A DNA stretch of 64,000 nt from Actinotignum schaalii (GCF_028864145.1 NZ_JARBHJ010000001.1:1-64000), one strand, 5' to 3'; positions 27,310 through 35,572 are shown, counted from the stretch's first letter. Numbers and translations: made by a program. The notes: generated by a model not told the origin, from the letters alone.

Positions 27310-27735
27310 ATGTCCAACCCCTTCAACAACGGCGCCATCGTCGGCAACGCAGCTCGCGCCCCGAAGCTGTTCGAGCACGCAAACGGCGGCGCGACGGTGA
27401 AACTCAGCGTCTATGCGCGCAACACCTTCAAGAACAAGGCCACCGGCAAGGTGGAAAGCGAGATCGTGGAGCTGACCGGCTACGTCCAGGACGCTAAGAA
27501 CCCCGGCGTGTTCGGCTGCGTCGGCTCCGGCGACCGCATCGCGGTGAGCTACTCGTTGAAGACCGACGTCTACACCGACAAGGACGGTGTGAAGCACTAC
27601 CCGCTGGTCGCCCGTATCGACACCGTGCAGCTGATCGATTCCAAGAAGGAGTCCGCTGCTCGCGCTGCCCGTCGCGGAGGCGAGGCGGCGACCGCCGCCC
27701 TGGCTGGCGCTGAGGGCGAAGAAGTACCGTTCTAA
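27310..27735 (+). CDS. ssb: Single-stranded DNA-binding protein, element-encoded
   Basis: 141 residues. The OB fold (about 1-110) starts NGAIVGNAARAPKLF and includes VKLSVYARNTFK and GDRIAVSYSLKTDVY. A short acidic C-terminal tip EGEEVPF resembles the DDDIPF partner-binding tail of SSB proteins. It would coat single-stranded DNA during transfer or replication of the element. A good ribosome site (AAGGAGAA) precedes the ATG. It is clearly different from a chromosomal SSB and shorter, with a divergent core. Confidence 0.85.
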   Translation: MSNPFNNGAIVGNAARAPKLFEHANGGATVKLSVYARNTFKNKATGKVESEIVELTGYVQDAKNPGVFGCVGSGDRIAVSYSLKTDVYTDKDGVKHYPLVARIDTVQLIDSKKESAARAARRGGEAATAALAGAEGEEVPF

Positions 27736-27741
27736 CTACGA

Positions 27742-27776
27742 AACCCCGCAGGGAAACCTGCGGGGTTATTTTTTCA
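27742..27776 (+). terminator. Terminator of the element ssb gene
   Basis: AACCCCGCAGG / CCTGCGGGGTT (27742-27752 with 27757-27767), loop GAAA, then ATTTTTTC. Confidence 0.95.
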
Positions 27777-27891
27777 ACCATTTCACACGCCAATTTGCTG
27801 CGAATCACTTGTGCAGTTTTACGGTGCAGTGGTGCGGTGCTTTTACTGGCGTTTCTGCTGCGCAACTCACTGCACTATGTAGTGTCTGTGA

Positions 27892-28051
27892 CATTTCATT
27901 AACACGTAGGTTGCACTGTGTATTGGGCACCCATTTCATCGACACGTTTACTGCGCAATCAAATGCCCTGTCACTTTAATGACATGTGAATTGGGCAGTG
28001 AAGTGGTTTGTCATCCTATTGACACCTTTACTACGCAACAGAATGACAACG
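27892..28051. repeat. Four degenerate direct repeats with a 40-bp period
   Basis: Units begin at 27892 (CATTTCATTAACACGTAGG), 27932 (CATTTCATCGACACGTTTAC), 27972 (CACTTTAATGACATGTGAA) and 28012 (CATCCTATTGACACCTTTAC), exactly 40 bp apart. The best-kept core is TNATNGACACNTTTACTGCGCAA. Isolated CTGCGCAA-like words continue to 28160. Such phased repeats in a gene-free stretch next to a relaxase look like iterons or a transfer origin. The flanking DNA 27777-27891 and 28052-28304 has no gene I can support. Confidence 0.6.
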
Positions 28052-28304
28052 ACATTCTGTCGGCCCTTCTACGGACATCTCTTCTGCGCAGCACATGCCC
28101 CGTCGTACACACCGACGTGCTGCGCACTATCTCCGCCACTCAACAGGCCAATTCACTGCGCAACGTAGTGACACCGGCCCCGCCTAGCCGAGATTTCTTC
28201 GATTTTCGCTGAATATCAGCCGTTTACCCGCCGCCAATGACCTACGACGCCGACGGCCCCCTGTTAGGCCCGCAGAAGGCCGTACAGGGCAGGGGAGAGC
28301 AGTG

Positions 28305-29651
28305 CTACAACTCCATACCGCCATCACGATCACGCTGCTGTTGCTGCTGGCGGCGCTTCTCGATGCGCTCGCGTGCACGCTGCTGCGCCCCGCCCTTCTT
28401 GCCTGAGGTCTGCGACTGCCTGAACAGCGTGTAACGCTCAAGCAACTCTGGGCTGCGATGCAGTTCTTGCACCAGGAACTTCTTATCCAAGTGCTCCAAC
28501 TGTTGTCCTGACTTCACCGCTTCTTCGATGATGATGGCGGCTTCATCTTCGGCGTCCGTGTGCGCGTTGCGGCGGATCTGATCAGCCTCATCGCGGGCAT
28601 CCTTGCGCGTTACTGCAGCGTCGCGTGTGGCCTCGTCGCGGATGCTCGTGGCCTCATCTCGTGCTTTGCTGCGGATCGTCTCGGCGTCGCGCTCAGCCTG
28701 CTTACGGGCCTCGTCGGTCTTGCGAGTGATCGTCTCTGCTTCGCTGCGAGCTGCGGCTGTAATATCGCCCGCCTTGGCCCGCGCAGTCTCTTCGGCTCGT
28801 TCGAGCAGCTCGTCTGCTTGCGCTTCGGCCAGGCCCAACTCCTGCTCAGCATCCTTGCGTGCTTCGCTGCGGATCTCTTCGGCTTCTTGCTCGGCCTTCT
28901 CGCGTGCTTCCTTGAGCACACGCTCGGCAACCTCGCGAGCCTGTGCTTCAGCATTCTCCTGTACGCGCTGGGCTGCTTCGCGGGCTTCTTGCGCCTGTTC
29001 AAGTTCCTTAGCAGCCTGCTCGCGGTCACGATCAATTGCGTCCATGTCGCGCTGCACGGATCGCTTCTTGACTTCCACATCATCCTCGCGCTTGGCGAGA
29101 TCGCGCTCCCGGTCTTGTTGCTCGGTGTAGCGGTCGAGGTTGAGTGACTCGTCATGACGTTCGGAGACTTCTAGTTCCACCGGATAGCCGAGCGAGTGCA
29201 TGTGTTCGCGCAGGCCCCGTTGCGCGTCGATGAACTTCTGGTTACCCGAGATCTGCTTGCCCTTCTTCGGGCCGGATGTGTACCGCACTGAGGTGTCAGT
29301 GTTGTACGCGATGCCGGGGCGGCAACGGAGCTTGTCGGGATCTTCGGGCTTCGGTGAGAACGTATCCGCCTGGAACTGGATGTGTGGCGTTGATTCGTCA
29401 AAGTTCATATCACCGCCAGCGACTGCGTCGATACCGCCGGGGATGAAGTTTTCTGCAAGCCAGCGCATTGACTCTTCGAGGTACTGCTTTGCTTCCTCGT
29501 AGTCGCGGGCGACATAGCGCGGACGTTTCACTTCGCGCCCGTCCACCTCACTGGTGTAGTAGTCGGGGATCTCCTTGCACATCGACTTCGGCAGATACAC
29601 GACGAACAGCGACGTCTTGAAACTGTTCTTCTGCACGCGCACTCCGTCCAT
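28305..29651 (-). CDS. MobV/Pre-like relaxase, N-terminus missing
   Basis: 448 residues. The motif NFDESTPHIQF (83-93) corresponds to the HxDExxPHxH metal motif of MobV relaxases, but only the middle histidine is kept (first His is Asn, last is Gln). The family's first 70-75 residues, which hold the motif I catalytic histidine, are absent: a TAG stands five codons before the ATG at 29651. Residues about 175-390 form a very long Glu/Ala/Arg coiled coil, typical for the C-terminal half. The protein ends in a Gln/Arg-rich tail. It is either a relic or a divergent non-nicking form. The palindrome-rich DNA upstream could be its oriT. Confidence 0.75.
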   Translation of the reverse strand: MDGVRVQKNSFKTSLFVVYLPKSMCKEIPDYYTSEVDGREVKRPRYVARDYEEAKQYLEESMRWLAENFIPGGIDAVAGGDMNFDESTPHIQFQADTFSPKPEDPDKLRCRPGIAYNTDTSVRYTSGPKKGKQISGNQKFIDAQRGLREHMHSLGYPVELEVSERHDESLNLDRYTEQQDRERDLAKREDDVEVKKRSVQRDMDAIDRDREQAAKELEQAQEAREAAQRVQENAEAQAREVAERVLKEAREKAEQEAEEIRSEARKDAEQELGLAEAQADELLERAEETARAKAGDITAAARSEAETITRKTDEARKQAERDAETIRSKARDEATSIRDEATRDAAVTRKDARDEADQIRRNAHTDAEDEAAIIIEEAVKSGQQLEHLDKKFLVQELHRSPELLERYTLFRQSQTSGKKGGAQQRARERIEKRRQQQQQRDRDGGMEL

Positions 29652-29968
29652 CCGAGGCGTCTACGGCCGCCACAGGGCCGTACAGCCGCTGCCACAAAGA
29701 TGAACCAATCGAGTCGCGGCGCTACACATGTGCATCAACCGCTGCCGCTGGATCTGCTGCAGCGCGACGCGCTCGCGAAACACACGTCGCTGGCGGTGCT
29801 CATTACATGCGCTTGCGCGCATATCTCCGCCGCGAGCGTGATGCGTCTGCACCGATACTGTGCTTATGGCACGGGCAGATATGGAGTGTATTAATCAGGC
29901 CCGTGGTTCAACCCCCGCAGCAGCATCAACACCGCCTGGCGGCGGATGGCTCGCTGCGGGATTCTCAC

Positions 29969-30161
29969 CACCCTGCAATAACCGCCTAACGGCGGTGTCA
30001 CGGTGCAGGGTGTGGCTGTGCGCACCACGTAGGCGATGTCGGTCTTGCCGTGCGGTTAGACACCTTGCGCTCGCAAGCTCGCTGCAGGTGTCTCGATGAC
30101 GCGGGAAGACGCCGCAAGCGGCGTTTCCACCCGTCATCGGCCCTTACTTTAAGACCGACAT
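29969..30161. repeat. Nested dyads I: two cruciform-type structures
   Basis: CACCCTGCA (29969-29977) with TGCAGGGTG (30004-30012) encloses ACCGCC/GGCGGT. Directly after, ATGTCGGTCTT (30036-30046) with AAGACCGACAT (30151-30161) encloses two side arms: AGACACCT/AGGTGTCT (30058-30065, 30086-30093) and a 20-bp arm 30095-30114 with 30119-30138 (17 of 20 paired, loop CAAG). The outer dyad plus two inner arms makes a three-way junction shape. Confidence 0.75.
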
Positions 30162-30198
30162 ACAGTGGCTGACGCCGCATGTGGTGCGCACAGCGTGG

Positions 30199-30357
30199 CG
30201 ACCTGCAGGTTTTGCGTAGGCACCATGTGCGCTTCGCGCATCAACGGGCCGTTTCGGGTAAGGGTCGAAGACCGTGTCACAACCCGAAACACGCAGGTCG
30301 CAGCCCCCTTCTGTGTCAAAACCCCTATATGTTTGTCGTTATAGGGGTAGAAGGGGG
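30199..30357. repeat. Nested dyads II
   Basis: CGACCTGC (30199-30206) with GCAGGTCG (30293-30300) encloses GTTTCGGGT/ACCCGAAAC (30251-30259, 30282-30290). Next, CCCCCTTCT (30304-30312) with AGAAGGGGG (30349-30357) encloses ACCCCTATA/TATAGGGGT (30321-30329, 30340-30348); this second structure has an 8-nt bulge on one side only. Confidence 0.75.
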
Positions 30358-30420
30358 AAAAGGGCATAAGGGGGTGCGACGCCTCCGCTGCGCTCCGGCG
30401 CTCGGCATAGCCGAGGCACT

Positions 30421-30696
30421 GCACCGGGTATTACTACTCGCTGGCGCTCGCATAACCCGGTGCCCGGCGCTGGCGCGCCGCCCCTTATAGCCCCAGACTC
30501 AGACCTCGCTCGCTCGGTCTGGCTGGGTCTACCTTTCCCTCCGCTGCGCTCCGGTCAAGGTGCCCAATAGTGCAGCTGGCGCTGCACCTTGTGTGATGAC
30601 CCATGCTCTGCATCACGACACTGCCGGCAATCCGATATATCCCGTTGATATACATTCGGATATGCCAGCATCGATGTGTCGTGTTTGGGTCATCAC
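30421..30696. repeat. Nested dyads III
   Basis: GCACCGGGT/ACCCGGTGC (30421-30429, 30465-30473), CAGACC/GGTCTG (30500-30505, 30516-30521), GTGCAG/CTGCAC (30570-30575, 30582-30587). A larger set follows: GTGATGACCCA (30593-30603) with TGGGTCATCAC (30686-30696) enclosing CACGACA/TGTCGTG (30614-30620, 30677-30683) and ATCCGA/TCGGAT (30630-30635, 30656-30661). Confidence 0.75.
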
Positions 30697-31172
30697 GAAA
30701 CGCTCCATCACGGCAAGCCTGCCGAGATGGATATTGGCGTATCTCACGACGCGTCCATTATGCGGCATGCGCCGCATACCATCTGCCGTCGCGGTTGCAT
30801 CTTCAGCAGCACAGCTGCTGAAATCTGCTCTGTCCACGCTGCTGTCTTTGCTGCACCCACGGCCCCGTCTTCGGCATATTTCAAGTCCACACAAGACTAT
30901 GCCGGCCAGAACCGCGCATAACAGCAGCGCGACATACCGCCAGCCATGTGGCGGATGATCCAGGCGACGGGGCAGACGTGTATATGCCCCGTCGCCGATA
31001 CCGGCGCAAGCATCGTGACAGTGTCACGTGTAGCGGTGCCGCAGCCACCCGCACACACGCGAAAACCCCGCCCTTGCGAGCGGGGTGTGTGGCGACATCA
31101 AACGTGACGGCTGTACGTCGTCACGCCGCGTGGCCGTACACACATGAGGTGATTGCGTGTACGGCTAAAGGG

Positions 31173-31472
31173 TTAGTCGGGTACAACTTCTAGATGCCGC
31201 TTCGGCTTACTGCCCTCGGTGCTCTCAGGCGTGTCGCCGTCACCGTTCTCAGGTGTATCGCTGTCCCCTTCGGTGCTGGCGGACTTGTCACCGTCCCCTT
31301 CGGTGCTGGCGGACTTGTCACCGTCGAGATTCACCTCGAACTCTTCGGCATACTTGCGCAACTGCGCAAGGCGCTCCTTTGTCGCTTTGTGTGCACGGCG
31401 CGCCTCGTTCACGGTATCTTTTGCTTGCTGCTCATCGCGCAGCGCTGCTGCGTAATCGTCTCTGAAAGACAT
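31173..31472 (-). CDS. Small acidic hypothetical protein with internal repeat
   Basis: 99 residues from the ATG at 31472 (MSFRDDYAAALRDEQQ), preceded by AAGGAGAA; the frame is open further upstream but without a ribosome site. Residues 1-45 are a charged helix/coiled coil. Residues 48-90 are acidic low-complexity, including a perfect 30-bp tandem duplication (31261-31320) that encodes DGDKSASTEG twice. The tail SKPKRHLEVVPD is basic. Function unknown. It lies upstream of nothing on its strand but 171 nt downstream of the excisionase-like gene, so the two may be cotranscribed. Confidence 0.65.
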   Translation of the reverse strand: MSFRDDYAAALRDEQQAKDTVNEARRAHKATKERLAQLRKYAEEFEVNLDGDKSASTEGDGDKSASTEGDSDTPENGDGDTPESTEGSKPKRHLEVVPD

Positions 31473-31643
31473 GGTTTGTTCTCCTTGGTTGAATGAACTG
31501 TTTATTTGGACTCGGGGCACGACGGTGGAGCGCGCGTGTGTAGTAGCACGGCCATCACCCATCAGCCCTCGCACTCAGTTCAAGACCCAGCCTGACTAGC
31601 TGAGCTAAGCGGCGGGATCTCGTCGTAGGCGGGTTTGTCCGCA

Positions 31644-31952
31644 TTAGTGCTTCACACCGCCCAGCACCGTGACGAGCTGCTGGCGCTGCTCATCTGTCAG
31701 TTGGGGCGCTGCATTCACGACGGCATCGACGAAGCCGTCGAATAGCTGCGGGGCAGGGCGGCGTGCGGCCGCGAGGTAGGCGTCGAGATCGTCTTGGCGA
31801 ATCCGATAGGCGGTGCCGAAACGGTGGAATGAAAGACGGCCCTCTTTAATAGCTTTTCGCAACGTGGACTCGGAGCCGACGCCGAGATCGGCGAGTTCCT
31901 GCAGCGTGTAAAAGCGTGGCGCGACGGCGGTAGTCGTGTCCTTTTCGGACAT
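31644..31952 (-). CDS. Excisionase-like helix-turn-helix protein
   Basis: 102 residues. The region FYTLQELADLGVGSESTLRK plus GRLSFHRFGTAYRIRQDDLDAYLA (about 13-60) is the winged-helix excisionase/MerR-like domain seen in Xis proteins and plasmid regulators. The C-terminal 40 residues are helical. CAGGAG lies ahead of the ATG. Together with the serine recombinase it may direct excision of the island, or it may act as the regulator that binds the repeat array just upstream (32399-33482); neither is proven. Confidence 0.82.
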   Translation of the reverse strand: MSEKDTTTAVAPRFYTLQELADLGVGSESTLRKAIKEGRLSFHRFGTAYRIRQDDLDAYLAAARRPAPQLFDGFVDAVVNAAPQLTDEQRQQLVTVLGGVKH

Positions 31953-32398
31953 AGAAAAACGCTCCTGGGCAGATTGATCTGTCCCGGAGCGGGGTGCTTT
32001 ACCGGCTTGCTATTCAGGCGGCTTGGAGTGCCGTGCTCAACTCGCTAGAACGGTGGTCTGCCGTCCCATCGCTTTACGGGAGCGCTTACTCCCTACCTGA
32101 CCGCTTTTGTGGTTGGCAATGCCGTTGCCGACCGGTCTATCTCGTCGGAGGAACCGCGCCTATCACGGTCGAGAGGCTGTCTCTTTATGAATTATCCTCG
32201 GGGTTATCCCCCGTATGCGGCTGGCTAAACCAAAAACGAATTAAAACGCCACATACGGTCTGGGGGCCATCGTACGGAACTTATGCGTCGCGCACAATAG
32301 CCTGCGACCTAATCTTTACGAATCGAACCGAGCACGTTTCTACACGCCACGTGGCACGGCTGGGGTGTTGTGGTGGGGCAGCTGTTGTGTGGCGGCAT
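31953..32398. other. Gene-free DNA between the excisionase-like gene and the repeat array
   Basis: A 162-codon plus-strand frame crosses this stretch but has no ribosome site, a cysteine/tryptophan-rich improbable composition and runs into the repeats, so I do not call it. The promoter of the excisionase-like gene should lie near 31960-32050. Confidence 0.4.
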
Positions 32399-33482
32399 GG
32401 TGACACGCAAGGGGCGCGCCTTTTTGTGACCTGTGACACGTCTATAGTGTGCTCGTTTCGTAGTTTTGACCTCGTTTCGTAATTTGCCGATCAAAATACG
32501 AAAAAATTACGAAACGCTCTACCTGCGGTTTCGTGATTTCCGCAAACGAAAAGAACAAAACTACGAAACACGCGATAACGCTGTGACCTGCACAGACACG
32601 TCACATTTCGGGGATGTTTCGTAATTTTGCGGCATTTCGACCCAAACCTTTTAAGGGAGAGACACAGACACACATTACGGGCACATGTCTACGACATAGA
32701 CCGTCCTCATTGAGGGCACGCTGCAGGGGTTGTAGCTATGTGACACGGCCGGGATGCTGCGTCACGGTGACACGCAAGGGGCGCGCCTTTTTATGACCTG
32801 TGACACGTCTGTAGCGCGCTCGTTTCGTAGTTTTGACCTCGTTTCGTAATTTGCCGATCAAAATACGAAAAAATTACGAAACGCTCTACCTGCGGTTTCG
32901 TGATTTCCGCAAACGAAAAGAACAAAACTACGAAACACGCGATAACGCTGTGACCTGCACAGACACGTCACATTTCGGGGATGTTTCGTAATTTTGCGGT
33001 ATTTCGACCCAAACCTTTTAAGAGAGAGACACAGACACGCATTGCAGGCACATGTCTACGACACAGAGCGTCCTCGTTGAGGGCACGCTGCAGGGGTTGC
33101 AGCTATGTGACACGGCCGGGATACTGCCACGCTGCAACACGTCCGTGGCGCGCCGTTGTGTGACACGCAACACAGGTGTTGTGTGTTCGTTTCGTAGTTT
33201 TGACCTCGTTTCGTAATTTGCCGATCAAAATACGAAAAAATTACGAAACGCTCTACCTGCGGTTTCGTGATTTCCGCAAACGAAAAGAACAAAACTACGA
33301 AACACGCGATAACGCTGTGACCTGCATAGACACGTCACATTTCGGCGGTGTTTCGTAATTTTGCGGTATTTCGACCCAAACCTTTTAAGAGAGAGACACA
33401 GACACGCATTGCAGGCACATGTCTACGACACAGAGCGTCCTCGTTGAGGGCACGCTGCAGGGGTTGCAGCTATGTGACACGG
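32399..33482. repeat. Three tandem ~366-bp repeats rich in GTTTCGTA/TACGAAAC boxes
   Basis: The words CGTTTCGTAGTTTTGACC recur at 32454, 32821 and 33186, giving periods of 367 and 365 bp. Copies are nearly identical over about 290 bp and diverge mainly in the stretch before each box cluster. Each unit contains at least six boxes in both orientations, including a perfect dyad CGTTTCGTAAT / ATTACGAAACG, then GTTTCGTGAT, CTACGAAAC and GTTTCGTAATTTTGCGG, and a GGTTGCAGCTATGTGACACG word at its end. No real gene lies inside: the 60-codon frames in each copy lack conserved starts. Confidence 0.9.
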
Positions 33483-33973
33483 GACACAATCGCAATCAAG
33501 GTGTCTCTTCTTATTTAGATTTTCTTCAAAAAGTGGAAAAATTACGAAACGAAAACCATTTACGCTGCTCAACGTATGTTTTTGTGTTTCGTAGTTTTGT
33601 TCTTTTCGTTTACGAGATTACGAAATGACCCGCAAATACCTACCGTGACCTGCGGTGATGTGTTTCGTATTTTTCTGCGTAATTTCACGTCGCCCGAAGC
33701 AGACACCCTGCCGTGTGCTTGCTGCAGGGCTGCGGCCGTCCCTCCATGTGGAGCGTCAGTGTCGATGCTGTAACTTAAACGTACATACATTTGTGGCGCT
33801 CTCGTTACGTGTCTGTGCATTGCCGAGCTCTTTACTGTTGTGTGTGGGCGCGCAGCCGTAGTGTCCGTGCCACTCCGAGTAGGGCGCGTCGTACCCCAAA
33901 CCCATGTTCAATTAAATTCCAATCCAGAGAGGTCTTGCACTGTTGCGGTGCGGTTGTCTTCTTTCTCACCGTA
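33483..33973. other. Gene-free DNA with an inverted echo of the repeat unit
   Basis: GTTTCGTAGTTTTGTTCTTTTCGTTT lies at 33586-33611 and is the exact 26-bp inverse of a segment of the repeat unit (32544-32569). ATTACGAAAC boxes flank it at 33541 and about 33615-33625. So a fourth, inverted and decayed copy of part of the unit lies here. The remainder up to the erm(X) promoter holds nothing I can support. Confidence 0.6.
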
Positions 33974-34003
33974 TTGGACCCTGCGAAATTAATTGGATAC
34001 GAT
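33974..34003 (+). promoter_or_regulatory. Promoter of the erm(X) leader
   Basis: TTGGAC (33974-33979) and TACGAT (33998-34003) with 18-bp spacing. The leader ATG at 34010 starts 7 nt after the -10, so the leader mRNA is probably leaderless. Confidence 0.65.
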
Positions 34004-34009
34004 AGGCCC

Positions 34010-34057
34010 ATGTTGATTTCAGGTTCCGTTTTCATGCGGCCGCTCACCAGCCGCTAA
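34010..34057 (+). CDS. Erm(X) leader peptide
   Basis: A 15-residue frame, MLISGSVFMRPLTSR, closely resembling the MLISGTAFLRLRTNR-type leader described for corynebacterial ermX/ermCD. Macrolide-stalled ribosomes on this leader relieve attenuation of the downstream methylase. It lies 101 nt before the erm(X) start. Confidence 0.85.
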   Translation: MLISGSVFMRPLTSR

Positions 34058-34158
34058 GGCGGTTTTCTCCCTCCCGCAGGTTAGAAACCGCTCCGGTCCT
34101 TTAGCCGGGCGGCCATTTGCCATGCCCGGCTCCGTTTCAACTCCACGGAGCACACCTG
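34058..34158 (+). promoter_or_regulatory. Attenuator between leader peptide and erm(X)
   Basis: Competing hairpins are possible: GGCGGTTTTC (from about 34050) with GAAACCGC (34084-34091), and GCCGGGC (34104-34110) with GCCCGGC (34124-34130). The second sits just ahead of the ribosome site CGGAG (34146-34150). This fits translational attenuation of erm genes; the exact pairing scheme is inferred. Confidence 0.6.
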
Positions 34159-35013
34159 ATGTCTACATACGGATACGGCCGTCACGAACATGGCCAAAAT
34201 TTTCTCACAGACCACAAGATCATCAACTCCATCGTCGATCTTGTAAAACAAACCTCCGGCCCCATCATTGAGATCGGGCCAGGAAGCGGTGCCCTCACTC
34301 ACCCGATATCCCACTTGGGGAGGGCAATAACGGCAGTTGAGGTAGACGCAAAACTAGCTGCCAAACTCACAAAAAAGACCGCCTCGGCGTCGGTCGAAGT
34401 GGTCCATGATGATTTCCTCAACTTCCCGTTACCCGCCACTCCCTGTGTCATTGTGGGAAACATTCCCTTTCACCTCACCACTGCCATTCTTCGAAAGTTG
34501 TTGCATGCGCCGGCATGGACTGCCGCTGTACTCCTCATGCAGTGGGAAGTCGCTCGCCGCCGGGCCGGGGTAGGTGCAAGCACGATGATGACAGCTCAGT
34601 GGTCCCCATGGTTCACGTTTCACCTTGGTTCCCGAGTACCAAGGTCTGCTTTCCGGCCACAGCCAAACGTTGACGGGGGGATCTTAGTGATCCGCCGGGT
34701 GGGTGACCCGAAGATCCCGATAGAGCAACGCAAAGCCTTTCAGGCGATGGTGCACACCGTTTTCACCGCCCGGGGACGCGGGATAGGGGAAATTCTCCGA
34801 AGGGCAGGGTTGTTTTCATCACGTTCAGAGACACAATCATGGTTGCGCTCGCGAGGAATCGACCCCGCAACCCTACCTCCCAGATTGCACACCAGCGACT
34901 GGATCGATCTCTTCCAGGTGACTGGTTCCTCTTCACCGCGCCATCGGCCCATTTCACAATCGGGAAGTAGTCAACGCCCTCCTCAACGGAAAAATCGAGG
35001 CCGGCGGCGGTAA
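34159..35013 (+). CDS. erm(X): 23S rRNA adenine-N6 dimethyltransferase Erm(X)
   Basis: 284 residues, the normal Erm(X) length, starting MSTYGYGRHEHGQNFLTDHK. Methylates A2058 of 23S rRNA and gives resistance to macrolides, lincosamides and streptogramin B. The SAM motif I is IEIGPGSGALTHPI, the catalytic motif IV is VGNIPFHLTTAIL, and the basic C-terminus (KNRGRRR) is typical. The ATG follows CGGAG; an in-frame ATG at 34117 is not used. Expression is inducible through the leader peptide and hairpins upstream. No insertion sequence flanks it directly, unlike the classic Tn5432 arrangement. Confidence 0.96.
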   Translation: MSTYGYGRHEHGQNFLTDHKIINSIVDLVKQTSGPIIEIGPGSGALTHPISHLGRAITAVEVDAKLAAKLTKKTASASVEVVHDDFLNFPLPATPCVIVGNIPFHLTTAILRKLLHAPAWTAAVLLMQWEVARRRAGVGASTMMTAQWSPWFTFHLGSRVPRSAFRPQPNVDGGILVIRRVGDPKIPIEQRKAFQAMVHTVFTARGRGIGEILRRAGLFSSRSETQSWLRSRGIDPATLPPRLHTSDWIDLFQVTGSSSPRHRPISQSGSSQRPPQRKNRGRRR

Positions 35014-35083
35014 TCCCCCCACCACCAAAACCGAAATCCACCAGTAGTAGTGAACGACCCATGTTCGTCTACCGTGAGCCGCG

Positions 35084-35572
35084 TTATGGCAGTGACGTGT
35101 TCTCGTCGGGCACAGTCATAGTTCCCGGCGTTGCCAGCGACAGGGTTCTACACCCAGCAGCGGGACCGATCAAAATCACCCGCACGGGGAACGACCCTGC
35201 TGGTGGTTTCGATTTTGATGAAAGCGAGGAGACATAGCCCCTCGCCAACTCCCCGTAGCTGGCGAACAGTAGCTCCTGGCGCTGGCGCTCGTTGGTGAGT
35301 TTGCGTGCCACATCGAAAGCCTTATCGACTTCCCGGTCCAAGTTGTTGTGGGCCTTGAGCAGAATTGGGTCCATCGATAACGGGTTGTAGTGCTCCGCGA
35401 GTGACCGCTGGGGGTGCCGCTCGCGTGCCCGCAGCACCAACTGTCCAGCGTCGATGATTCGCTGCTGCGCCTTCTCATCTAGTTCACACAGAGCTGGTCC
35501 GCAGTTGTAGCTCCCGATGTACTCCGAAAAACGGAAAAAATAAATAGTGGGGATCAACCTTCCACTTTCCAT
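35084..35572 (-). pseudogene. C-terminal remnant of an MmeI-like DNA methyltransferase/restriction enzyme
   Basis: A 162-codon frame. PALCELDEKAQQRIIDAGQL, then RERHPQRSLAEHYNPLSMDP and LLKAHNNLDREVDKAF match my recollection of the C-terminal region of type IIL (MmeI-like) enzymes. The motor, methylase and nuclease parts are absent. The last 40 residues (from about SSLSSKSK) look out of frame or unrelated. It is the last recognisable piece before the island's right edge. The family call is from pattern memory only. Confidence 0.6.

Larger units (their letters stand above)
29652..31172. other. 1.5-kb gene-free, palindrome-rich segment
   Basis: No frame here has a ribosome site or recognisable product. 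The stretch 29969-30696 is dense in nested inverted repeats (listed separately) and carries a 17-bp direct repeat CCTCCGCTGCGCTCCGG at 30382-30398 and 30538-30554. The rest (30700-31172) is plain DNA with a small dyad around 31065-31085 (CCCCGCCCTTGCGAGCGGGG). The overall look is plasmid origin, single-strand origin or oriT DNA. Confidence 0.55.

Noticed and set aside
31994-32482. 162-codon plus-strand frame
   Set aside because: It runs from promoter DNA into the repeat array, has improbable composition and no ribosome site.
32491-33358. Repeated 60-codon frames inside the 366-bp units
   Set aside because: They recur only because the DNA repeats; the third copy has GTG in place of the ATG and diverges, and there is no ribosome site.
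32399-33482. CRISPR array
   Set aside because: Repeat units are about 366 bp with no short repeat/unique spacer alternation and no cas genes in the window.
34159-35013. Tn5432-type transposon around erm(X)
   Set aside because: No IS1249-like transposase or terminal repeat pair flanks the gene in this window.
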